5,966 nt of DNA. It comes from Candidatus Roizmanbacteria bacterium (GTDB lineage: Bacteria; Patescibacteriota; Microgenomatia; UBA1406). A program made the translations under genes and the position numbers. The stretch lies in contig JANLHK010000028.1 in the NCBI GenBank assembly GCA_024653645.1, positions 1 to 5,966 of the forward strand, read 5' to 3'. Under the pieces are notes generated by a model. That model had not been told where the DNA came from and did no database searches. It saw nothing but the letters and a program-made list of their open reading frames with translations. Of the stretch, positions 1 through 5,966 are shown piece after piece. Each line of letters starts with the position of its first letter. Position 1 is the first letter of the stretch.

Positions 1-1553
1 CAGTGACCATATTGTCCACGACCACCTGATTGGTGAATATATTTACCCTCTGCTTCTGCTTCTTTCAACACCGTTTCACGGTACGCCACCTGGGGTTGAC
101 CGACATTGACATCCATCTTGTATTCACGCATCATACGGTCAACAATAATTTCAAGATGCAACTCACCCATACCTGACAATACGGTTTGGCCGGTTTCGCG
201 GTCAAACTTAACATGCAAGGTAGGATCTTCATCCAAGAATTTCTGAACCGTAGTTCCCATTTTTTCCTGGTCTGATTTGGTTTTTGGTTCAATGGCCAGT
301 GAGATGACCGGATCAGGAAACTTAATTGACTCAAGCACTATGGGGGCGTTTTCATCACTCAGAGTGTCACCAGTCTTGGTCTTTTTGGGGCCGACCAATG
401 CGACGATTTCACCAGCATAGGCTTTTTCAATTTCCTCACGCTGGTTGGCATGCATGAGCAATAACCGTGAGATGCGCTCACGCACATTTTGACGGGCATT
501 GTATACATACGAGCCTGAGGTAAGGACGCCTGAATAAATACGGGCATAGGTGATAGTACCCACATGGGTATCAAGTTGAATCTTAAATGCCAGCATACAA
601 AGCTTTTCTTCTTCAACGAGTTTTCGTTTTTCAATGGCATTAGTTTGAGGATTAACGCCCTCTACTTCTACTAAGTCCATAGGGGAAGGTAAGAAATCAA
701 CCACGCCATCAAGTACCGGTTGTACCCCTTTGTTGCGCAAGCTGGTGCCGCAATAGACCGGTACAATTTTATACGCAATGGTTGCTCTGCGAATGCCCTG
801 CATCAACTCGTCTAAGGTTATCTCTTGATCGTGTAAAAACTTTTCAAGCAGCGCGTCATCATGCTCACTTACTTTTTCGATGAGTTGTGCTCGTGCCTTA
901 GCGGCTATATCTTTGTAGTCTTCCGGGATTTCTTTTTCAGAGTATTTCGTTCCCTCAGGATCCTGATCCCAATACAGGGCTTTCATGGTGATAAGGTTAA
1001 TCACACCTTCAAAGTCTGATTCTTTTCCTATTGGAATGGTGATAGGGATTGCAGCTACACCAAGGCGGTCGACGATCTGCTTTACGGTTCCTTCAAAATC
1101 AGCACCCAGCTTGTCCATTTTATTAATGAAACACAAACGCGGTACTTTGTACTTATCAGCTTGGCGCCATACGGTTTCGGATTGTGACTGTACGCCCTCC
1201 TCGGCGTCGAAGATAACCACGGCACCGTCAAGCACGCGCAAAGAACGCTCTACTTCTGCGGTGAAGTCCACGTGTCCGGGAGTGTCAATCAAGTTGATGC
1301 GAACATTTCTCCAGAAGGTGGTGGTTGCAGCAGAAACGATGGTGATACCACGCTCACGCTCCTGTGCCATCCAGTCCATCTGAGTCGTACCCTCATCTAT
1401 ATCGCCGATTTTGTAGCTGCGGTTGGTATAGAACAGAATGCGTTCAGATGTGGTGGTTTTGCCGGCATCAATGTGGGCAATAATGCCGATATTGCGGATC
1501 ATATCAAGGGCGACGTTTCGGTTTTGAGTAGTGACAATATTTACGCCCGCCAT
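1..1553 (-). CDS. fusA: Elongation factor G, N-terminal three quarters (3' end outside window)
   Basis: EF-G is the GTPase that drives tRNA-mRNA translocation on the ribosome and, with ribosome recycling factor, splits post-termination ribosomes. My own translation gives 517 uninterrupted codons plus two bases up to the window edge. Seen in order: P-loop AHIDAGKTT (residues 26-34), switch I with RGITI (68-72), DTPGH (90-94), NKMD (144-147) and a G5-like CGTS (268-271) form the G domain. The stretch at about 156-264 fits the G' insert. Domain II spans about 318-400. Domain III carries SDQEKMG (427-433) and SGMGELHLEI (460-469). Domain IV begins near QVAYRET (488-494), with the SGGRGQYGH loop at 509-517. 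About 180 residues of domains IV and V are missing, judging from the usual length near 700. The start at 1553 follows a GAGGG site 9 bases after the rpsG stop. It gives about 10 more residues before RNIGIIAHIDAGKTT than E. coli has. An internal ATG at 1502 would begin MIRNIG but lacks an equally good site. The family call is certain. Confidence 0.97.
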   Translation of the reverse strand, partial: MAGVNIVTTQNRNVALDMIRNIGIIAHIDAGKTTTSERILFYTNRSYKIGDIDEGTTQMDWMAQERERGITIVSAATTTFWRNVRINLIDTPGHVDFTAEVERSLRVLDGAVVIFDAEEGVQSQSETVWRQADKYKVPRLCFINKMDKLGADFEGTVKQIVDRLGVAAIPITIPIGKESDFEGVINLITMKALYWDQDPEGTKYSEKEIPEDYKDIAAKARAQLIEKVSEHDDALLEKFLHDQEITLDELMQGIRRATIAYKIVPVYCGTSLRNKGVQPVLDGVVDFLPSPMDLVEVEGVNPQTNAIEKRKLVEEEKLCMLAFKIQLDTHVGTITYARIYSGVLTSGSYVYNARQNVRERISRLLLMHANQREEIEKAYAGEIVALVGPKKTKTGDTLSDENAPIVLESIKFPDPVISLAIEPKTKSDQEKMGTTVQKFLDEDPTLHVKFDRETGQTVLSGMGELHLEIIVDRMMREYKMDVNVGQPQVAYRETVLKEAEAEGKYIHQSGGRGQYGH

Positions 1554-1562
1554 ATATCCCTC
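1554..1562 (-). promoter_or_regulatory. Ribosome binding site of fusA
   Basis: The whole rpsG-fusA gap reads GAGGGATAT on the minus strand, directly after the rpsG TAA and directly before the fusA ATG. GAGGG pairs with the anti-Shine-Dalgarno end of 16S rRNA at a spacing of about 4 bases. It is the best Shine-Dalgarno match at any of the three gene junctions here, and it fixes the fusA start at 1553 rather than the internal ATG at 1502. This is seen in the sequence; actual use is inferred. Confidence 0.8.
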
Positions 1563-2039
1563 TTACCAGTTAAAGTGAGCAAACACTTTGTTTGCCTCTG
1601 CGAGTTTCTCTGACTGCATTTTTTTATCGAATGCAGCTCCTTTTTTGTCATATCCGTCAAGCACTTCTGCCTGTAATTTTGCTGAAAATGTCTTGTATTC
1701 TTTGTTGCTGCGCTCACGGGCTGCATCAACCAGCCAACGCATAGCCAAAAACAGTCTATGATGAGGAGTCACTTCGCGTGGCACCATGTATGAAGCACCT
1801 CCGACACGACGAGGCCGTACGATAAAACGGGGGCCAATATTGGCGATCGCAGTATCAAGTATCTCTACCGGAGCCATTTTTTTCTCTTTTTCAATTCCCT
1901 CCATCATATCGTAGACGATGCGCTCAGCCACCATTTTCTTGCCGCTGTCCATGATTAAATTAATCAGTTTTGCAATAGCCAGACTGTGGTACTGGGCGTC
2001 GGGTTGTGCTTTTCTTTTAGCGTAACTGCGTCGTGGCAT
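1563..2039 (-). CDS. rpsG: Small ribosomal subunit protein S7 (uS7)
   Basis: S7 nucleates assembly of the 30S head by binding the 3' major domain of 16S rRNA, and it lies near the E-site tRNA. The 158-residue protein is complete; many bacterial S7 proteins have about 156. Seen motifs are the basic N-terminus MPRRSYAKRK, the S7 core SGKKMVAERIVYDMM (32-46), the signature RPRRVGGASYMVPREV (75-90), the helix RWLVDAARER (101-110), and the C-terminal EANKVFAHFNW (148-158). It ends right after the family's conserved terminal Trp, without the C-terminal tail of E. coli S7. Compared with E. coli there are about four extra residues around SNKEYKTF (111-118), between the ARER helix and the KLQAEVLD helix. 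The ATG is 3 bases beyond the rpsL stop and has only a weak purine-rich stretch (GCGGAAAA) inside the end of rpsL, so its translation probably depends on ribosomes finishing rpsL. TAA stop. Codon choice resembles the neighbouring genes. Confidence 0.98.
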   Translation of the reverse strand: MPRRSYAKRKAQPDAQYHSLAIAKLINLIMDSGKKMVAERIVYDMMEGIEKEKKMAPVEILDTAIANIGPRFIVRPRRVGGASYMVPREVTPHHRLFLAMRWLVDAARERSNKEYKTFSAKLQAEVLDGYDKKGAAFDKKMQSEKLAEANKVFAHFNW

Positions 2040-2042
2040 AGG

Positions 2043-2468
2043 TTATTTTCCGCTCTTAACAACTTGTTTTTTTACACCATACTTTGACTTTGATGTCTTG
2101 CGCGTTTCAACACCAGCCGTATCATACACACCGCGCACAATGTGGTACTTAACGCCGGGTAAGTCCTTAACACGACCACCACGGACCAATACGATAGAAT
2201 GCTCAGCTAAATTGTGGCCAATACCGGGAATGTAGGCCGTGACTTCCATCTTGTTTGACAGACGAACACGGGCAACCTTACGCAATGCCGAATTAGGCTT
2301 TTTTGGCGTCATAGTGCGCACAATAACACAGACTCCCTTTTTCAAGGGAGAAAAACGGGTCGTATAGCGTCCAGTGTTATGGTTAAACATAGACTTAAGC
2401 GCGAGCGTTTTTGTTTTATACGCGCGCTTTCCTCGACCTTTTTTTACCAGTTGATTAATGGTTGGCAT
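2043..2468 (-). CDS. rpsL: Small ribosomal subunit protein S12 (uS12), with enlarged N-terminal region
   Basis: S12 lies at the 30S decoding centre, where its loops contact helices 18, 27 and 44 of 16S rRNA and affect fidelity and streptomycin binding. The product is complete at 141 residues against 124 in E. coli. Seen: the start [12 protein letters not shown], the loop [17 protein letters not shown] (54-70), [15 protein letters not shown] (77-91), [12 protein letters not shown] (95-106) and the end [12 protein letters not shown]. The lysines at 56 and 101 match the two E. coli positions classically changed in streptomycin resistance (K43 and K88 counting Met), so the sequence is the sensitive-type version. 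Asp102 matches the residue that RimO methylthiolates in E. coli. The extra length is mainly about 13 residues at 27-40, between the N-terminal tail and KKGVC, plus four at the C-terminus (VKSGK tail). The usual GEGHNL is GIGHNL here. It starts 5 bases after the rpoC stop without a clear Shine-Dalgarno. Confidence 0.98.
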   Translation of the reverse strand: MPTINQLVKKGRGKRAYKTKTLALKSMFNHNTGRYTTRFSPLKKGVCVIVRTMTPKKPNSALRKVARVRLSNKMEVTAYIPGIGHNLAEHSIVLVRGGRVKDLPGVKYHIVRGVYDTAGVETRKTSKSKYGVKKQVVKSGK

Positions 2469-2490
2469 TTTTCTTATACGTAATACTTTT
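2469..2490 (-). promoter_or_regulatory. A-rich rpsL leader without a recognisable Shine-Dalgarno
   Basis: The 22 bases before the rpsL ATG cover the last codons and TAA of rpoC and end in TAAGAAAA. There is no GGAGG-like core. The AG in TAAGAAAA is too short and too close to the ATG to count as a normal site. Together with the 5-base gap this suggests that ribosomes ending rpoC re-initiate on rpsL. The lack of a core is directly visible; the coupling is inferred. Confidence 0.45.
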
Positions 2491-5400
2491 CTAACAAATC
2501 CTGGGTTACCGGGATAAGTCTTCCGATTATAACATTTTCCTTAAGACCGTACAAATAGTCAACCTTGCCGCGGATTGCTGCATTAGTCAAAACCGTGGTC
2601 GTGTTCTGGAATGAAGCAGCTGACAGCCATGAGTCGGTTTGCACCGCTGCTCGGGTTACACCCATAATCGTTGCTTTACCCGTAGCCGGTTTTCCACCCT
2701 TGGCTACCAGGCGTTTGTTCTCTTCAACAAACTGGTCTTTATTGACCAATTCTCCCACTAAGAAGTTGCTGTCACCCTCATCTTCAACAATGATCTTGTC
2801 GCTCATTTTGCGGATCAGCACCTCAAAGTGTTTATCATTAATACCAATTCCCTGTGACTCATACACCGCCTGTACTTCGTTCAGCAAGTACACTTGGGCT
2901 GCGCGCATACCTTTGATTTCCAGTACTTCTTTGAGGCGCAAGTACCCTTCGCTTAGCTGCGTTCCACGGCCAACTAATTGACCATCTTTAACATGCAGTT
3001 TTTGTGACATAGGAATCAGGTATTCACGTGAGTCGTCGCTGTTGGTGGAGGTAATGCGCACAATATACGCGTCATGCTCAGCGTCCTCTTTGACCTGAAC
3101 CTTACCATCAAGCTCAGCAATCGGTGATATGACCTTCGGCGTACGGGTTTCAAACAATTCCTCGACGCGAGGCAACCCTTGGGTAACGTCAGAGATAACG
3201 ATACCTCCAAAGTGACGTACGCGCATCGTGAGCTGAGTACCCGGCTCACCGACTGATTGTGCTGCTACCACACCAACCGGCACACCAAAGTCAACCACAC
3301 GGTTTCTGCCCAAATCCATACCGTAACAATGGACACAAACACCTCTGGTGGTGCGACAGACCAACGGTGAGCGCATTAATATCTTAGTTATTCCCTCACT
3401 CACTATTTTTTCTGCTGCTTCTTCGGTGATAAGCTCGTTACGCTTTACTAATATTGTGTTACCTTTTTTGATATCAGCTGCGGCAAATCGTCCCACAATG
3501 CGGTCGATAAACTTACCACCACGAATACCCTTAGTCTCTATTTCAATACCCTCCTCAGTTCCACAATCATCCTCTTTGATGATCATGTCATGGGCAACGT
3601 CCACCAAACGGCGGGTTAAGTATCCGGCATCAGCTGTTTTGAGTGCTGAATCAGCCAAACCTTTACGTGCTCCACGAGTTGAGGTAAAGTATTCAAAAAT
3701 AGTTAGTCCCTCACGGTAGTTTGACTTAGTGGGCATTTCAACAATCTTACCCATAGGATCATATACCAGTCCCTTAATACCTGAGATCTGCTTCAGCTGC
3801 TCGCGGGAAGCACGGGCACCACCTGACTTAATGATGATCTTAACCGGATTTTCTTCCTCATAGTCGTCCCATGTTAAGTCAGCCAGTTTTTCCGTTGTTT
3901 CAATCCACAGATTAATAGAAAGTTCTTGTTTCTCACCGCGCGTTAAGAGACCTTGTGCGTAGTTGCCTTCAATCTCTGCTGCCTGACCCTCAGCCTCGCC
4001 CACAATCTTATCTTTGTTGCCGTGAATCACCGCATCAAGCACTGAGAATGATGCTCCTCCAAACTGCGTGGCAGCCCAGAAGCCCAGACTCTTTAAGCTG
4101 TCAACCAGCGTGGCGACACCGCTTCCGTCAAGCACCTCATAGGATTGCTTAACCAAGTCTTTAACATCTTTCAGCTTCATTTCGTGGTTCACAAACGACA
4201 CCCCTTCAGGAAGCTTGGCATTCAGCATCAAGCGTCCCACCGTGGTAATGAGCATTTTGCCTTCATACAGGACACCCAGCGGTTCACGGACATCAATCAC
4301 ACCATGGTCATAGGCCATCAGTGCCTCCTGGCTGCTGGCGTAATAGTGCTTTGGCTTTTCAAGTTCTTCTTTGAAACGCGCTTGATCAATGCTGGTTAAG
4401 AAGTACAAACCCAGCACCATTTCTTTGTTAGGTACGGCAATGAGTGATCCGTCAGCCGGCTTCAATATGTTGCGGCTGGGCAACATGTACTCAATGGCTT
4501 CGCGCTTTGCTTCCTCAGACAGCGGCACGAATACACCCATGGCGTCGCCGTCAAAGTCTGCGTTAAATCCGGCACACACACAAGGATGCAATCGAATGGC
4601 AATATCATCGGTTAATACCGGGTAGAATGCCAAAATACCCAGCTTGTGCAGGGTTGGTGCACGGTTGAGGAGAATAGGATAGTCTTTGGTTACTTTTTCG
4701 AGAATCTCATACACTGTGCTGTTCTTCTCTTCAAAAAAGTTCTTGGCACTCTTAATGTTGGTGGCATAGCCTTGCATAATAATCTCTTTCAGAATAAAGG
4801 GCTTGAACAGCTCAAGCGCCATTTCTTTAGGAAGGCCACACTGATTCAGGTTCAGCTCTGGACCAACCACAATCACTGAACGGCCTGAGTAATCAACGCG
4901 CTTACCCAACAAGTTCTGGCGGAATCGTCCCTGCTTTCCCTTCAAGATGTCAGATAATGACTTCTTTTTCTTGGTGCCCACTGATCGGCTGCCGGTTGAG
5001 GTTCGTCCAGTGCTCTTGGTAAGGTCGATTAATGAGTCAACTGATTCCTGCAACATACGCTTTTCGTTGCGCAGAATAATGTTGGGAGCACCCAATTCAA
5101 TAAGGTGCTTCAAGCGATTGTTGCGGTTGATGACGCGACGATAAAAATCGTTCAAGTCAGAAGTGGCAAATTTTCCTCCGGTCAGCTGGACCATCGGACG
5201 CAAATCAGGAGGCAGTACTGGTAGTACCGTTAAGACCATTGATTTGGGATCGATTTTCTGTTTCATAAAAGACTCAATGACGCGAATACGCTTCAAAATC
5301 TTGGTGCGGCGCTCACCTTTTGCTTTTTCCAATTTCTTGTTCAGTGCGGCAATGAGTTTCGTAAAGTCAGTGCTGCTGAGTACTTCCAAGATCACCTCTG

Positions 5401-5966
5401 CACCCATACCTACCTCAACCAGGTCATCAATTTCCATATCACGCATGGCCAAATAGTCATCCTCCTCGAGGACGTTCATGGGTTTGATGGTATGCACTAA
5501 TTTAGTGAGTTTGTCGTAGTAGTTTTCTTGAATAGCTTTCTTCTCACCAAAATCTTTGGACAGCGCAATTTTTCGCTGCTTGTATTTGTGTTCAATCTCA
5601 GATCCGGCAATATTCTGTTGGTCGGTATTGCTTACTTTTTTCTTTAATGAGGCTGTTTCTTTCTCTTCCAGTTTTTTCAAGTTTTCCTGCTCATTGACAT
5701 ACCACTTTTGCAGCATATCAATGGACTCTTTCAAACGCTCTGCAACGCGCTGTTCTGCTTTGGGACGCTTATCGGTATGTACCTGCTTGATGAGGTACAG
5801 TGCAAAATAGACAATGCGCTCAAGACCTGACGAAGAAATACCCAATACCTGAGCCAGGGGGGAACTCGTTGACTTGAAAAACCAAATGTGAGCAACCGGA
5901 GCAGCCAAAACAACGTGGCCCATGCGGTCACGACGAACGCTTGAGGAGGTTACTTCAACACCACAG
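2474..5966 (-). CDS. rpoC: DNA-directed RNA polymerase subunit beta', lacking only the first ~87 residues (5' end outside window)
   Basis: Beta' forms the clamp and catalytic core of bacterial RNA polymerase. The frame stays open to the right edge; its first visible residues, CGVEVT followed by VRRDRMGH, include the last cysteine of the N-terminal zinc site, so the Met at 5923 is internal. In order, numbering from that Met: clamp start; charged insertion at about 48-147; [17 protein letters not shown] (231-247) and INRNNRLK (265-272); switch 2 region [19 protein letters not shown] (331-349); [10 protein letters not shown] (window 4637-4666); catalytic loop NADFDGD with the three metal-binding aspartates (4544-4564); bridge helix region [22 protein letters not shown]; the second zinc site, with Cys codons at 3563-3565, 3356-3358, 3335-3337 and 3326-3328; trigger loop (3203-3226); [12 protein letters not shown]; and the C-terminal [13 protein letters not shown]. 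No trigger-loop SI3 insertion is present. Odd points are AMGVF after NADFDGD, MRVRHF in the trigger loop, and about 97 extra residues between the zinc site and the catalytic loop compared with E. coli. It ends in TAA, 5 bases before rpsL. Confidence 0.98.
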   Translation of the reverse strand, partial: CGVEVTSSSVRRDRMGHVVLAAPVAHIWFFKSTSSPLAQVLGISSSGLERIVYFALYLIKQVHTDKRPKAEQRVAERLKESIDMLQKWYVNEQENLKKLEEKETASLKKKVSNTDQQNIAGSEIEHKYKQRKIALSKDFGEKKAIQENYYDKLTKLVHTIKPMNVLEEDDYLAMRDMEIDDLVEVGMGAEVILEVLSSTDFTKLIAALNKKLEKAKGERRTKILKRIRVIESFMKQKIDPKSMVLTVLPVLPPDLRPMVQLTGGKFATSDLNDFYRRVINRNNRLKHLIELGAPNIILRNEKRMLQESVDSLIDLTKSTGRTSTGSRSVGTKKKKSLSDILKGKQGRFRQNLLGKRVDYSGRSVIVVGPELNLNQCGLPKEMALELFKPFILKEIIMQGYATNIKSAKNFFEEKNSTVYEILEKVTKDYPILLNRAPTLHKLGILAFYPVLTDDIAIRLHPCVCAGFNADFDGDAMGVFVPLSEEAKREAIEYMLPSRNILKPADGSLIAVPNKEMVLGLYFLTSIDQARFKEELEKPKHYYASSQEALMAYDHGVIDVREPLGVLYEGKMLITTVGRLMLNAKLPEGVSFVNHEMKLKDVKDLVKQSYEVLDGSGVATLVDSLKSLGFWAATQFGGASFSVLDAVIHGNKDKIVGEAEGQAAEIEGNYAQGLLTRGEKQELSINLWIETTEKLADLTWDDYEEENPVKIIIKSGGARASREQLKQISGIKGLVYDPMGKIVEMPTKSNYREGLTIFEYFTSTRGARKGLADSALKTADAGYLTRRLVDVAHDMIIKEDDCGTEEGIEIETKGIRGGKFIDRIVGRFAAADIKKGNTILVKRNELITEEAAEKIVSEGITKILMRSPLVCRTTRGVCVHCYGMDLGRNRVVDFGVPVGVVAAQSVGEPGTQLTMRVRHFGGIVISDVTQGLPRVEELFETRTPKVISPIAELDGKVQVKEDAEHDAYIVRITSTNSDDSREYLIPMSQKLHVKDGQLVGRGTQLSEGYLRLKEVLEIKGMRAAQVYLLNEVQAVYESQGIGINDKHFEVLIRKMSDKIIVEDEGDSNFLVGELVNKDQFVEENKRLVAKGGKPATGKATIMGVTRAAVQTDSWLSAASFQNTTTVLTNAAIRGKVDYLYGLKENVIIGRLIPVTQDLLEKYYV

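Noticed and set aside
131..640. Minus-strand open frames at 131-334 and 359-640
   Set aside because: These are out-of-frame readings inside fusA. The EF-G frame runs unbroken through both and matches domains II and III.
1..1553. Possible frameshift or pseudogene in fusA
   Set aside because: Manual translation from the ATG at 1553 gives 517 codons without a stop, with all GTPase motifs in order. It is simply cut by the window edge.
985..1613. Two overlapping plus-strand open frames (985-1383 and 1272-1613)
   Set aside because: They lie antisense to the conserved EF-G G domain, show no family motif and have low-complexity Ser/Thr-rich or mixed composition. They are shadows of fusA.
1541..1729. 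Minus-strand frame of 62 codons across the rpsG-fusA junction
   Set aside because: It overlaps the end of S7 and the start of EF-G out of frame; both real genes are fully accounted for.
1877..1883. Run of seven A (minus strand) in rpsG as a possible frameshift or sequencing error
   Set aside because: The S7 frame and motifs are intact on both sides and the protein has normal length.
2298..2304. A-AAA-AAG slippery heptamer in rpsL, as in the dnaX frameshift site
   Set aside because: It encodes the invariant PKKP lysines of S12. The frame continues normally afterwards, and I saw no downstream stop in the -1 frame with conserved meaning or an obvious stem-loop. Most likely ordinary Lys codons.
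3181..3260. SI3-type insertion in the trigger loop
   Set aside because: The sequence passes directly from the trigger loop to [12 protein letters not shown], so no insertion is present.
2565..5810. Many plus-strand open frames of 65-138 codons, and minus-strand frames at 3016-3249 and 5731-5931
   Set aside because: All overlap the conserved rpoC frame in another phase, have no recognisable motif and no sensible ribosome binding site context.
5921..5923. Met at 5923 as the real start of rpoC
   Set aside because: The frame stays open to 5966 and encodes CGVEVT followed by VRRDR, the conserved end of the N-terminal zinc site. The true start is beyond the window.

Overview
The window is a single block of minus-strand housekeeping genes. 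In transcription order (right to left) they are rpoC (RNA polymerase beta', 5' end cut off by the window edge), rpsL (ribosomal protein S12), rpsG (ribosomal protein S7) and fusA (elongation factor G, 3' end cut off by the left edge). Together they are the tail of an rpoBC unit joined directly to the head of the str operon. All four frames are open and continuous, and the standard genetic code fits. I see no RNA gene, mobile element, CRISPR array, terminator or internal promoter. No stretch of more than a few bases lies outside a gene.

The genes are extremely tightly packed: 5 bases between rpoC and rpsL, 3 between rpsL and rpsG, and 9 between rpsG and fusA. The 9-base gap carries a clear GAGGG ribosome binding site. 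There is no room for the ybxF/L7Ae-like gene that many Firmicutes carry between rpoC and rpsL. There is also no room for the long rpsL-rpsG spacer used as the S7 translational operator in Escherichia coli. Co-transcription and coupled translation are likely.

The source is a bacterium. The proteins look most like those of the Candidate Phyla Radiation (Patescibacteria), possibly the Microgenomates/Parcubacteria side. The reasons are an S12 enlarged before its GVC motif, a charged helical insertion in the beta' N-terminal region, an EF-G switch I region reading DEGTTQMDWM, and very short gaps. This assignment comes from remembered family patterns, not a search, and is moderate at best. Base composition looks close to balanced by eye.

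Functionally the block links transcription (beta' holds the catalytic metal site) with translation (S12 at the decoding centre, S7 in the 30S head, EF-G as translocase). I found no new multi-gene system. The observations worth a second look are inside beta'. Residues right after the invariant NADFDGD loop are altered (AMGVF instead of QMAVH), the trigger loop reads MRVRHF instead of MRTFH, and about 93 extra residues form a probable coiled-coil hairpin.
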